64,000 bases of DNA from Ascaphus truei (lineage: Eukaryota > Chordata > Amphibia > Anura > Ascaphidae). The stretch is taken from contig CM071568.1 of assembly GCA_036426205.1 (NCBI GenBank), forward strand, positions 44,019,982 to 44,083,981. The letters are read 5' to 3'. The notes beneath the pieces were generated by a model that was not told where the DNA came from, ran no database searches, and was given only the letters and a program-made list of their open reading frames with translations. A program made the position numbers and the translations under genes. Of the stretch, positions 32,290 to 44,257 are shown in pieces (within the stretch, counting starts at the first letter, position 1; the number at the start of each line of letters is the position of its first letter).

Positions 32290-33700
32290 TGAGTCCTGCA
32301 TTCACCATCCCTCCACAATATAAGAAACCAGTGAGTCAACTTGTTTTAACTTGACACAGATTGTTAAGCCAGAGAAGTTTATGCTTTAGCAAACTTGGTC
32401 AACTTTTTGATGCTAGTAAAATGGTGGAAATCCAACACAGAGATGCAGAATTCGATACATCAGTATTAAAATAGCAGATGACATAAAAATGTTATCTGTA
32501 CATGAAACGCAAGTGTCACACACACAAACAATGTGTACATGATATGTGTGTGTTATGTAACTTCCACTTACATTTGAATCCTTTTAATGCTTGAGAAACC
32601 ATGCCATACATTGATAGGGTAGTTGTAATAATCCTTGGCATTTGAGATATGTAGACAGAGGGATGAGTCTGAGAGGAGCTGGTGGGTGCTAAGACAGGGC
32701 AGCTGCTTTGAGCTTCTGTAGTCACATGTAACAGAGTGTATTTTCTCTATTTCCATCCTCCCTTAACAGCTTGTGCAGAGTCCCTTCAGAGAGGTGAATG
32801 AGGATAGGTGTTGTAGGTGAAGCAGGCTGTTTTTGTTTGCTAGAGGCAGGAGTGCACCCATTGACTGGAATGTGGGAGGGACTACGCCAACGCTAAGTGT
32901 TGACATTTTCTTGTGGTGAGCGACCAAAGGAAGTCTGTAAAATGTAACTTTGCAGCCACCGCACTATTTTAATGAGAGCTGGAAAGTAAAGGAAAAGAAA
33001 ACTTTGTTTTAACTCTGCGACCGCAACCTAAGAACTATTTGTCACAATGACTATGCAGTGACACTATGGTATATACAGTTGAAGGATGTGGTCTGTGTAT
33101 CCTCTCAGAAATTGTATGTCTTGCAGGTTCAGGTTGTTTGAAACAAATTAATCTGTATAGCGTTTTGGATTTAGTGCGTTACAATGCTTCTTTCTCTGGT
33201 ATTTTCCCTGGTTTACCTGCAGGCCTTTTCTCAAGGAGAATGAGTTTCTCTTCCCAATACACAATACTGATAGAAAACCTCTGTGTGTTTGTATGTCTTC
33301 CACAGGTACCCACATCTGCTTCATTCCTCTAATTTATCATATGCATACAGCTGCAGACTCTGGTTAGTGATGTGCAAATGGGGCATTGATGTATAATTTG
33401 TAGCCTCCCATCAATTTCATACATGAATTCCTAGCACATTTGCCTGCTGCCTTATACAGCGTGTACAGCAAAGTCTAGGAGAAGGACGTTACAGAATCAG
33501 TGGGCCCACTGAAAGACGGCCATGTCATTGTTTTAAACTCATCGGTATTTAGTTATGACTTTCCAGTGTGAAATTGACAGCACCACTGGCTCTCACCTCA
33601 GTGTACACAAATGATGTCAGCTGCTTTGACCTTTTGTATGCTCTATCTCACAATGCAATGTGCAAACATTATTATCAAGTCCTAAAGAATGTCAAAGATA
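32290..33700. other. Unique sequence, no gene recognised
   Basis: No repeat ends or recognisable coding domains. Small open frames have no supporting signals. Confidence 0.4.
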
Positions 33701-33713
33701 CCCGGAGTGATAC

Positions 33714-34785
33714 TAAGGTCGCCGATATCGGGGACAGCCAGGACTGCTGTCCCCGCGGCCTGGTGTGTTTGGGGGCCCCGGCCTCCGGCCCGCACATTAA
33801 TTTCCTGCAGCAGCCCTGAGATGTAGCAGCAAGATCACAGAGGGGAAATTCCATCCTCTGCAGAGCCTCTGTGGGTGAGCGGGGCCTGCATCAGGGGGCA
33901 GGGCTTTGAGGACAGCAGCAGGCAGGCTGAGAAAGGTGAGGGAAGGGTTAAATCTGGGGGAGAAAAACAGACATGAAAAGGAAGAAGACAGAAAGAAAGA
34001 AAGAGAAAATAAAGTACAAAGAAAGATATACATAAGTGGGAAAAGAAAGACGTGAGGGGAAGAAGAGAGGGAGACATGAGGGGGAAAGAAAATGCAGGAA
34101 GGATTATAATGAAGGGGAAAAGGCATGGGAGCGGAAAAAGGAAAAGAGGGGGGAGAAAGAAACGGGGGTTAAATAAAGAGAATGGCATGTGTGAGAGAAG
34201 AGGGGGGGAGACATGAGGGGGAACCAAGATAAATTCATGAGGGGAGAACAGAGAGAAATAGTGCGATAAACAGTGTAAAATGAGACAGACATGCTGGGGA
34301 GAGAGAAAAAGAAGCTGGGTGGAAGAGGAGAGCGAGACAGGCTGGGGAAGAGGAGACAAAAAGACATGCTCAGGGGGAGAAGAGAGAGAGAGACAGGCTG
34401 GGGGGGCGAGAGGAAAGAGACAGGCTGGGGGGGGGGGGGGGGGAAAGACAGGCTGGGGGGGGGGGGAGAAAAAAATATAGGCTGGCGGGACAGGATACAG
34501 GCTGGGAGGGGGGTGGGAAGAAAAGAGAGCGCGAGAGACGGGCTGTGAAGAGAGCGAAAGACATGCTGGGGTAGGGAGAGGAGAGAAAGACCTGAAGAGG
34601 AAAAGGAGGGAAATACCACAGCAGGATAGAATATGGAAAGACATAAAGGGTGTGAGAGAGACACTAGGAGGGAAAAGGAGAGACATGAGGAGGCAAAGTA
34701 GACTGAATGTGATTATGTCGTAACATTTGCAGGGCCCCATTCTTCAAGTTTGTCTAGGGCCCCAAAAATTCTGTTGGCGGCCCTG
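33714..34785. mobile_element. Non-autonomous hAT element with 700-bp polypurine interior
   Basis: The 8-bp duplication AGTGATAC flanks both sides perfectly (33706-33713, 34786-34793). The right end GGCGGCCCTG is a standard CAGGGCCGCC-type hAT terminus read in reverse; the left end TAAGGTCGCCGATA is a decayed match. About 33950-34700 is almost purely A/G on the plus strand, with repeated GACAGGCTGGGG, AGAGAAAGACATG and poly-G runs. The 301-codon minus-strand frame across it is low-complexity Ser/Pro/Leu/Phe and not a gene. Confidence 0.88.
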
Positions 34786-35098
34786 AGTGATACTGTAATA
34801 TCAATCTTGTTTCTTTTTTTTTTTTACCACGATATTTCTATAATATAATTGCAGCGGCTTTGCATTTGTTATCAGCTCATTAGAGTTCCTATAATTCTGG
34901 TTGAAATTGAAGACGATACATAATAACTACAAATGTAAAATGTGCAATTATAGTATGATAATGGCGGTATGATATATAATTCTGCTGGGCAATCAACTAT
35001 GATCACATCATCATTTTTCCTCTCATGAGTAACCTTTCAGGTTAGTGTAAATCACCTTAGGGCAGTAAGGAACCCAAGCTGAGAAATCTGCTCTAATG

Positions 35099-35314
35099 CA
35101 GGAGTACTCAAGCCCCCCCCCCCCCAAGAGGTCAGATTTTCAGAATATCCCTGCTTCAGCACAAGTGCCTCAATCAGTCCCCGCTTCAGCACAGGTTGCA
35201 CAAGCTTCGACCGAGCCTCTGATTGAGCCACCAGTGCTGAAGCTGGGATATCCTATCCTATCCTGAAAACCTGACTTGTTGGAGGGGGGCTTGAGGACTG
35301 GAGTTGAGCACCCC
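35099..35314. mobile_element. Palindromic hAT-like MITE, diverged
   Basis: Relative of 4722-4905. Shared blocks include GATATCC-type centres, CTGCTTCAGCACA and CTTGAGGACTGGAGTTGAGC. A C run near 35113 interrupts the left arm. Confidence 0.65.
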
Positions 35315-35322
35315 AGCTGTAA

Positions 35323-35711
35323 GGCCTCGTTCAGGGTGCCAGAAACAGGAGTTGGAGGGAGGGCGGGAGGGAGGGTGGCAGTCTGCTGGGTGATGTGTGT
35401 TCATCCCCAGCAGACGTTTTCAGGAGGCGGGGAGGGGGCGGGGCTACAGACCTGAGGTTAGGGATCGAGGCTGCAGTCTTGAAATCATTCTCAAGAATGA
35501 TTTCATTGGCTGCTGAGGTCCCTGTGACGCTGCTGCAGCTTCAAAAACCAATTTTTTCGTTTATTGAAACTGTAGCCAGCGTCAACTCCGGGCTTCGGAG
35601 ACAGGGCAGCTGCTACCCTGACAACCAGTATTCAATTTGAATACTTTGTGTCCCACGGCAGCACGCACGGCAGCACGCCCTCCCTCCGAAGCCTGCACCC
35701 TGAACGAGGCC
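35323..35711. mobile_element. Harbinger-type MITE, perfect 17-bp TIR
   Basis: GGCCTCGTTCAGGGTGC and GCACCCTGAACGAGGCC are exact inverted repeats flanked by TAA (35320-35322, 35712-35714). The interior is CpG-rich with a TGAAATCATTCTC/GAATGATTTCA hairpin. No ORF is of interest. Confidence 0.9.
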
Positions 35712-35719
35712 TAATGCAC

Positions 35720-36955
35720 TATGTTGTGCTATCAATGTGACCAATGACACAGGTTACATCTGTAGCTTACACTAGTTGCCAAGTGGTTGACACGTTTATA
35801 GTGCGAGTTACGATATACTGTAGTGAAGGTCAAAGAGAGAGCAACCATGTAAGTGAATGTGAGCAGAAAACAGGAGGTTCGAACAAAGTAGAATGTAATG
35901 TACTACACAATTGAGGTTGAGTCACAAACAACAGTAAATTCATGTGTCGTATCTTGCATTTCCATGCAGTCTCTTGCTCTGACATATCACAACAAGTCTC
36001 AAGCATGTGGCAGTGGAAACACAGTTCAGCACCAAATTCTTCTCATTATCTTCTTAAAAACCTAAGTCAAGAGACAAGCTGCATATGTAATGCCTGATCC
36101 TCGGTTTGGTAAGCTCACCACATGTACAGATGTAGCAAGCCTAAGTATCTTCGGTGCCACTGCCGCGAGCGGTCACGCGACCACTGCGAGTGATGCACTG
36201 CAGGATTAAAGCTGCAGGGGGGGTCTCATTCAGAAGCATGGGCCTCCCGTAGCTCCACCGCGGCAGACACTGTCCCCAGCACCGCAGACTTTTCCATGCT
36301 CGTCTGCGGCACCAGGGACAGGAAGTCACACTACATCTGTGCAAAGTAATTTTAATTGTCACACTGTATGCAGTCAGAGAGGAGTATTTCCTTGCCTGCC
36401 CTTCTCCATGCGGCATGGAAGGAGAACCAACATCCGTAATGCTGGTAGATCTCTCACATAGCTCGTGGCCAGAGGCAGTTTGCTTTGTGGATGGATTACT
36501 GGTTTAGCTTCATTTTATACATTTCAAATCATGTCATACTCTTAACGCCACCAAAATCCAGGGTTCTCATACAGCTCTGATCAGAGAACAACAAAGATTT
36601 AGTTTTATTGATGTAACCATACAAAGCTCAGAATGGCCAGAATTCACTGACAATATTGTTTGCAAGAAAGATACATTGAGATGTACAGTACATTTACAGT
36701 ATCAGTTATCAAAGCTTTCTGTTTAGAGACCACTATTCTTGGATAACTAACTGCTATGCTTATATATTATTTGCATGTTGATTGGTTTTATTGTATTGGG
36801 GAATTGTAGTAGCTATGTTGGTCCTGAACAAATGTAGATTAATAGCAGGTTGTCGTAGCTTTGAATGGACCAAAATGTAAGTTCTTCATAGTTATACAGT
36901 TGTATACAAGCTTTGGAGACCTCATAAGTAACATTGTAACAGTAACACGATTGTT
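35720..36955. other. Mostly unique; CpG-richer patch at about 36150-36330
   Basis: No gene recognised. The CpG-rich patch contains a GCAGGGGGGGTCTC block loosely like the TTAA foldbacks, too diverged to assign. Confidence 0.35.
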
Positions 36956-36960
36956 TAGGT

Positions 36961-37076
36961 CAGGGGTGCACAAACTTTTCCCTGTGCGCACCCCAGCCTG
37001 CTCTCCATGGAGCTTGTGCCCCCCCCTGCTTGACCCCAGCGTCAATTGATGCGCGGGGTCATGTGATGTCATTAAA
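36961..37076. mobile_element. hAT MITE fragment (left end)
   Basis: CAGGGGTGCACAAACTTTTC matches the left end of 14818-15151, with the following CAGCCTGCTCTCC block. The right end is missing. Confidence 0.65.
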
Positions 37077-37079
37077 ATG

Positions 37080-38475
37080 ATGATTAAAATGATTGAAAAC
37101 TTTTGCACAATTAAGACTGTTTTTGCATCCATCACTCAGTATAAAGTGGTAATCACAGTTGACATTCCAAAAGATGATATTTTCAGTCCATGATAGGCAG
37201 CACGTCTACTGAAAATGGTCTAAATACAGTATCGTCTGCTACCGGCCTCCCTTTTACATAATGTTCCCATTCCCCTGGATCTCATATTTTCTCTCCACTA
37301 GGAGATGGGAATATGGTCAATCAGGTGACACACTAACAACGATATACCATTTCATATTATGACTTTCAATTATACTTATTTTCGTTGTTGAAATGTTCAA
37401 TATATTATACTCCTGTTTTTATATAGTTTCTCTTTGTAATCAAGAAATAATATTTTATGACTTAACATGTCCCTACATACAGGAGCTGCTGGGGCACAAT
37501 GACCCCGGGTAAAGCTAATGATTGATTTCAAATGCAGCCACTGGCAGAAATATATAAGTATTTCCAGCGGCTCTAAAGGAAGGTAATTGGGGCTACATCT
37601 GTAAATGTATGTACGGTCACACTTGTGTCCCATTGGTTACAGTATATTAGGCTGCCCACACCTTAACCTATTCACTGCACTGTATAAGCATATTTATTTC
37701 TAACAACATTTATATCGTGCCCCTTATCCAGTGCACTTTACATTAGTTTGTAAAACAATGGTGGGCTTACATATGGAACATTTCATGTGATGAATATACG
37801 GTAGTGTAATTGTTAAGCTGTCTTTGTGGTGGGCAGGGGTAAGAACATTGTGGTCGGGCTATGGATCAGGTGCATTCAGAGCTTGCTTGGTGGGCCAGCG
37901 TTGGGGTCGGGTCTCTGGATTTAGTCTTGTTAGTGGCATGGAGATGGGTATGACAGTGTGGACAGTGGAGGCCATTGGATCGGTGAGGTGGGTGACTTTG
38001 GAGGCTTTGGGGAGACTTTAGGAAGGGGTGGCAGCAAAATTGCAATGCTATTTGTATGATATCAACGCAAAAGGGGATCATTTTTTAAAGATAATATCCG
38101 ATAACTAGTATCAACATACTTTTGATTTAATACTTGTTGCCCCCCAAGTTTTATCTTAACACATTGGCTGAGATTTATTAAGCTGTGGCAAGCTGTCTTA
38201 AAGCCCATTCTTTTGAAGGTGTTCTAAGGTCTAACACCGCTTATTAAATCTAGGTCATTGCATCATGAATATATTCATTAAAATGTCAGTGTGTGTGGAA
38301 AGGTTCAGCTTCATTTGTTTACTGAGAAGAAGTCACAGTTAATCATGGAAAACATAGTCCACAGCCAACCCTGTATATAGATGAACAGACAGGGATAAGC
38401 TCTAATGCTGTTCTATATGTCTTTTGTTTTCTTTTTTAAATACATAGGTTGAGACCTGCACTTAGCTGTTACTTT
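37080..38475. other. Unique sequence, no gene recognised
   Basis: A short L2-like tail fragment (TTTATATCGTGCCCCTTATC, about 37705-37755) is the only repeat trace. No coding evidence. Confidence 0.4.
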
Positions 38476-38849
38476 TTCATCTAGCATTTTATTTTTCTGG
38501 CCAAAGACTACTGGCCTCTTATTTTATAGTAGCAGGCAAAATGCAGCATGTTGATCAATTGCTGAGTATAAACATCGTCTGCACCATCATTCAAATTTAG
38601 CTTAAATAATAACCATTTGTTGTTCCTTCTGCCTTATTTTTCTGATTTAAGGACTCACTGAAATCTTCAAAAATAGCCCCTAAAATATAGGCGAGGCATG
38701 TAAAATAAGTACATTTTGTTGGTATAATAAATGTTATTTAGCAGGCATTAAAACAGCTTTTTATTCAGTGTCAAAAATGCCAAGATTATATTACATCATA
38801 TTACATATTATTCAATGACACAATTTTTGGAACTTGCATCCAATATAAA

Positions 38850-39140
38850 CCCCCGTAAAACAGATTTAGGGAAAGTATGGTGTAAAAATAAAAACCTTAA
38901 CTGGATGAGTAATGAAAGCAATTCTTTTGAAGCCTCGCAGTTTAAATGGGATGATTGCATTTTCTACTCTGTATTATTACTCTGAAATGCACAATTACAG
39001 CGAGGCCTGATGAATTAAATTAGTTGGATAAACCCAAATGCTGATAACCGCTGGCCTGTGTGTCAGCCTTATCTAATATTGAACCAGGAATATTACATTA
39101 ACATTTTGTGAGGCTTTCAAGAAATAGTCAATTGGATTAT
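38850..39140. other. Candidate conserved non-coding element
   Basis: Unique, AT-rich, with homeodomain-style words (GATGAATTAAATTAG, AACCCAAATGCTGATAACC) and no transposon ends. It reads like deeply conserved vertebrate enhancer sequence, but this is impression only. Confidence 0.25.
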
Positions 39141-39449
39141 TTTAGCACTATTGGACATATTAGTCTATAGCTGTCAACGATCATGACGCCAAAGACATAA
39201 ATACTGTACTTGCGGCAAACATAGCTACTCCCTGGGCAAGTTACTGCTGAATGCGAGTGAAAGTATAGTTGCACAGAGGGATTTTAATAGGCATTTACCT
39301 ATACTATAAGTAGTAAACTGTACTATATTAGCATGATGCCTAAAAATAATCAGGGATGGATTTTTGTTGTTTATATGGTATAATAAATGTTATTTAACAG
39401 GCATTAAAACAGCTTTTTATTCAGTGTCAAAAATTCCAAAATTATATTA

Positions 39450-39794
39450 CAGCTGCAGCGGCCGTTATTCGAAAACTTCACGCGTTGTGTACATCGGAAT
39501 ACCGATGTCATGACGCGGGATGTCTTCCAAACTTACCGCCTTAAGACGCGAGTGCAGAAAATGGCATTTTAGAGTTCTGGTTTTTAAACACCTTAAATTG
39601 ACACAGTAGCACAGTAGCACAGTACTGTACACATTGCAATTCATTCATTTCATTGCACCCAAAGAAACAGAATCCATGAAATTCAAACAAAGCAATCGCG
39701 ATAAGCTCGGGGTGCCTGGGGCGATTGGCCGCGTTCATGTCACGTGGCATGAAATCGGCGCAGTGATTTGTTTCAATAACGGCAGCTGCAGCTG
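39450..39794. mobile_element. TA-flanked inverted-repeat MITE (relative of 12166-13617)
   Basis: The ends CAGCTGCAGCGGCCGTTATT and AATAACGGCAGCTGCAGCTG are inverted repeats, each next to TA. The uninterrupted paralogous site at 38790-38812 reads TATATTACATCATATTAC, showing that TA was the target and was duplicated. Confidence 0.85.
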
Positions 39795-40416
39795 TACATC
39801 ATATTACATATTATTCATTATACATCATATTACACCTAGAATTTTTTTTCTGGCCAAAGACTACTTGTCTACTATTTTACAGTTCCGGGCACTATGGTTT
39901 AAATAAATAAAAAAAATTAATGGGGACTATAAATATATGGGAAATATAAACATTTTGAAAAGGTTTATTTATACTAAAGATGGGTTTGATTTAAATCGAG
40001 TCCCATTTTGCTGCACCCCATTTAACACTTTTTTTTTTTTTTAAATCATTTTTGTGTGTCTTTCCCAAAACCATGATGGGTTTCAATATACAATATTTTG
40101 AACAGCAACCCTGCCTAATTTGCAGCCTTTCTGTTCAAATGGTGGATTCAATTCATAAAACGGGTGCATCAAATCATATGTGCAACCTCGTCTGATTTTG
40201 CAAGAATATATAAAAAAAAGGGGCTGAAATGATCTTCTGCTGAGCAAATACAGCGTTTCATTTCAAAAGAATTCCTGACGCTTGTAGCAGATAACAGCAG
40301 CAGCTGCTGAGGTCAGTGAGATATTTTTAGATGAACCTTGAGGTCAGGGGAGACAAGGACCATTGGTTTCCATGGTTATACATTATTTTTTTTTAAAGCA
40401 TATTTCAGGCAGAAGA

Positions 40417-40560
40417 ATCCTTACAGTCTCATTTTGGTGCCTGTGGCAGAAGGAGATACAATGGTGGTCCCAGGGTCACAACAATCTGGCAGTGGGATTT
40501 GAACCATGCTCGCTCGCCGTGAAGAACAGTGCATTACGTCTAGGCCACTTCTCTTTGACA
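40417..40560 (-). mobile_element. CORE-type SINE, diverged
   Basis: The minus strand carries GGTTCAAATCCCACTGCC (B box), a decayed core and GGCACCAAAATGAGACTGTA at the tail start. Confidence 0.6.
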
Positions 40561-40564
40561 TGTG

Positions 40565-43120
40565 CTCCATGACGTTTTCCTAAATAGAACTGGATCACAG
40601 ATTCAGCACCAGAGTGCCCTACAGTATGTTTTCTCAGAGACACTTCCAGGAGGCTGTCATGTAGTTGGAAAGGTGTGGTGAGCACAGAGAGGGGAACATT
40701 TGGAATGATATATGTTTGGGAAAGTTGCACATCGTTGTGATAAACTGGTGATGCTTTAGCCACCTGAAATCACCTCCAACCCCCACTTTGCAGAAGAAAG
40801 TGGGACAGTCCGCCATGTTAGGTAATGTCATGTATTCCTTCAATGCATTGCTGAGCCCTCTAACACTGAGGTTAAAATGTGGGTCACCCTCATCTTTCAG
40901 AAACATGGATTCTGGTTTGTTGACTAATAAATGCAGCTACACCACTTAGAGTGAGAATGTATATGACAGGAAATAATAGCACAGTTTCTTTTAAGCGCAT
41001 AGAAATGTGAAAGGCTTGATCCTTTCAGTGTAATATAAAAATAAAATAGGACTGTGAGTGTGAGCTTTGGAGCTCCTGTATTAGGTATTTCATTGCAAGG
41101 CTTTATTGTGGGTAACAACTAGTTCAGATTTAGTGTTTCGTGTTAGATTTTAGTGTTGCATTGCATTGTAAAAGTAATGGTGACCTTGCACTATTTCCAG
41201 CTGTAAGATAACAATGTCATGTTCTGTGTTGGTATTTCTATACCCTGGCTTCCTTTTCCTTTGGAGCTCTACGTCCACTAATAACTGAATGGCGGTTCCG
41301 GATGCCAGTAAACTAGTTCATTTATTGAAAACAGAATTCAAAGATTCAGAAGTCAAAAGTTCAAAGCAGTTGATGAAAGAGAGAGAAAAAATCCAAGGGA
41401 AACTCCCAAAATAACAGAGCACAGAAGGGTGAGTAGTCGTGTTGGTCCTTTCTTCCATGTAGTAACAAAGGAGAGAGAGGGAGTAGGTGGCATGAGAACT
41501 TGGTATGAGAACTTTTGTTAGACCAACTACTTGTTGGTATCATACCACCTATTCATTCTCCCTCCTTTGTTACACCAAATAACAAAAATTAAATAAAAAT
41601 TAAAAGGTTAATCTGTAACATTATCTAGCTGCAGTGTCTCTAAGCTTCACGTAGAGCCCAACAAAAGAGCACAGGAGTTCTTCCTTTAGCAGAGCAGAGA
41701 TATAATAGTATAATTTCCCTAATAAATACAGAGGTGGTGATAGAACTTGCAGCCATGACATATCCCTTCTTAAAGTCCTTAACGGTTCTAACTATTGGTT
41801 CCTGAAGTGGAAGTGAGAAGGGGATATGTATCACGGTGAAGATATTTCCTCCTTAATGTGGTATACCATTTTTAATGTACAAGTTTCTTACATCTGATAC
41901 TAATCTTTTGTCCGTAGAGATTATGGTGACATCAGACAGGACAGATGATGTATGTAGTGAGCAGGAAGAACTGCACTCTCTATAGATAGAAACTTTGATA
42001 CAGTACATGCCATGATACTATCACGCAGATGACTCCTCCAAAAACCACCCTCCAAATGTTCTACTTACATAAATATGGCACAAACAGGTGCAACATGGAA
42101 TCAGTGCTCTTAATGATGGTTTGAAGTCATAATGCTTATTTGCAATGTATGAATTATTCTGAATTTTACATTTCCCTCCGTGTCCTGTTGATCGTAGTGA
42201 GAACACATTATCTGAATTTAGCCACTCCCATTACTATTGCAGTCCCACAGCCCACCACAGAGTGTGACAACATACTCGGACCACTGAACCATGTCTGTAC
42301 CATGTGACATATCAGAGACGGGCCAGCAGCATCTCTGTATTCTTGCCTGGGCTAATTCTGTATCATCTTGACATTTAGCAGTAGTGATTTATAGGGAGAA
42401 TGTACCAGAATCCCAAACGAAAAATTAATTAACATGTAACAATACATTTTTTTTTAATAATGAAATGTGTCAGAAACAAAGCCTGTTTCCCCTCCCAGTC
42501 AGTACCCTGGCAGCATTCCTGGGGATTTCATGTGCACAACATGAACATTTTTGTTGATTTCTAAAAATAAATTAAAAAGTGCCCAAATTAATTTATAGTC
42601 AGTTCACCCACAACAATAACCCCATCACTAAAAACACTGGAGACCGTGTTATCACCATGGTTTCTGTGGAATATGATTGCATGTGGCTGTAAACATTTGT
42701 CCTCATGGTTTGTTAAAAGTTATTCCATTTATACAAAGTGTATTGAACAATTGTAAAACAGGCCACACACTGGGAGAAGCTTAGCCAACATTGCTCAGTG
42801 TGTTTAAAAACAGGAAGTGCTGGAACAAAACGCACACTGCAACAAATGAACTCGATAACAAGATGTGAACATATCCAGCTTCTGATTAAATCTTTTCATT
42901 CACTATGATGGAAACATTACATTTCTACTCATGCCTGGTAACAACCAAGCATGGCACTAAAATAATCACAGCAATGATTAATTACTGTGGAGATTCATTA
43001 TTGTTTTCAGATTGCTAGATTGATACAGCTGAGCGCTGTGTGCTGTTGTACGTACTGCAAAGGATCTAGTGCATTCTACCAAATAGTTGAGGTAAATACA
43101 GACAATTTACCAAGAGATGC
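40565..43120. other. Mostly unique, no gene recognised
   Basis: AT-rich sequence with one inverted-repeat patch (listed separately). No recognised coding domain. Confidence 0.4.
41420..41575. repeat. Inverted repeat, possible Penelope-like tail
   Basis: TAACAAAGGAGAGAGAGGGA pairs with TCTCCCTCCTTTGTTA, and GAGTAGTCGTGTTGGTCC resembles the end word of Penelope-like tails near 7020 (CGTGTTAGCC) and at 36810 (TATGTTGGTCC). Weak assignment. Confidence 0.35.
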
Positions 43121-43126
43121 AAACTA

Positions 43127-43205
43127 TTATTATTTATTTGTAGGGCGACATGTTCCACAGCACAGTACAATGTGGAAGGGAGGTCAATAACATTGGGATG
43201 GATAT
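43127..43205 (-). mobile_element. L2-type LINE or SINE 3' tail fragment
   Basis: TATTATTATTTATTTGTAGG followed by GCACAGTACAATGTGG is the reverse of an L2-style tail. Confidence 0.5.
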
Positions 43206-43224
43206 AACATTGTTTGACCAAAAG

Positions 43225-43470
43225 AGTACAGATATACTGTATATAAGGCACTGACTGTGAAAGCAATGACACTTCCTTTGAAGCAGGGGAGCCTGGTTCA
43301 AATCACCGGTGTCAGCTCCTTGTGATCTTGAGTAAGTCACTTTATCTCCCTGTGCCTCTGGCACCAAAATTAGATTGTAAGCTCCACGGGGCAGGGGCTC
43401 ATTGTGCAAAATTCTATGTACAGCACTGTGTACACTGTCAGCGGCATATAAGACTAAAATATATGTATGT
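43225..43470 (+). mobile_element. CORE-type SINE, plus-strand copy
   Basis: The B box GGTTCAAATC is at 43295-43304. The core CTTGAGTAAGTCACTTTATC and CTCCCTGTGCCTCTGGCACC and the tail AGATTGTAAGCTCCACGGGG are complete, so this is the most readable copy in the window. Confidence 0.85.
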
Positions 43471-43754
43471 ATTAAGATAAACTGTGACAATAGGAAGGGA
43501 GTTCCCTGTCTCAAGGTGTAATAATATGTACAAACCTGTGTGGATATTCGGTTCATTGGTTTTATTCACATGCTAGCAAATGACAGTGTTAAGTAGCAAA
43601 GCATTATATTTTCTGTTACACATACTGTTGTTTAGTGGAAAACAAATAATTACTATTTAGGTTATCATCAGAATGTTAGTATCCTGTAGCTCGCTGCTAC
43701 TCCGGAACAAAATATATTAAATAGTGCTACAGTATACTTGTTTTAGTAAATACC

Positions 43755-43840
43755 GGGCCATATTTACTAAGCAGTGCTTTGCCAGAGGATATCTTCATGT
43801 AAGGTGTCTTATGGCATAGCACCATTTAGTAAATATGGAC
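43755..43840. mobile_element. Short MITE, GGGCCATATTTACTAAG family
   Basis: The ends GGGCCATATTTACTAA and TTAGTAAATATGGAC are inverted repeats. At 86 bp it shows the size of a family member without the minisatellite growth seen at 17968-18656. Confidence 0.7.
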
Positions 43841-43919
43841 AACAGTAGTAATCCTGCACACTAGTGATGACTGTATAATAAAGAAGTGTTGTGTATCAGG
43901 GCTTTATATAGGTTTATTT

Positions 43920-44240
43920 GAGCCCTCTTCAAAGCCAGAGAGGCCAGCAATGCATTGCAAAATGAAGAGGTTAATAGCCAATTGTGAGGGCTGCAGTAGG
44001 CTTATTGTATCACAGCTGATTGCATTGTTCCTGGCTGAATGTGTGCATAATAAAGTTCAGCTGGATTTTCCACAGGAAGATTCAGTATCGCAGACCATGA
44101 CTCATCCTACTAGAATATTGATAGAGCTGAAAATCTTACACTGCATAACAATCCAGCCATTCTTCTCCTGTTCTAATGGGGAAAAAAAGCAAAGAGAGAT
44201 TGTAGAAACTGCAGCAGTGGATATTTAAGCCATTTCTATC
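43920..44240. other. Candidate conserved non-coding sequence
   Basis: Unique sequence with AATGCATTGCAAAATGAAG and GGTTAATAGCCAATTG words and no repeat ends. Low-confidence impression. Confidence 0.2.
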
Positions 44241-44257
44241 GTGGGACTAGTTAATAG

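Larger units (their letters stand above)
38480..39900. repeat. Dispersed duplicated blocks around a TA element
   Basis: Block Y (GGTATAATAAATGTTATTTA.., ending in the TATTACATCATATTACATAT region) occurs at about 38725-38812 and again at 39376-39449, continuing at 39795-39830. Block X (TTTTCTGGCCAAAGACTACT) occurs at about 38494 and 39847. The second Y copy is split by the element at 39450-39794. Confidence 0.75.

Noticed and set aside
33835..34740. 301-codon minus-strand open frame and overlapping frames
   Set aside because: It runs along a polypurine tract, giving low-complexity Ser/Leu/Phe/Pro text, and lies wholly inside a non-autonomous hAT element.
43225..43320. Functional tRNA gene (B-box match)
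   Set aside because: The B box belongs to a SINE head; no complete cloverleaf can be drawn and the MIR-like core follows.
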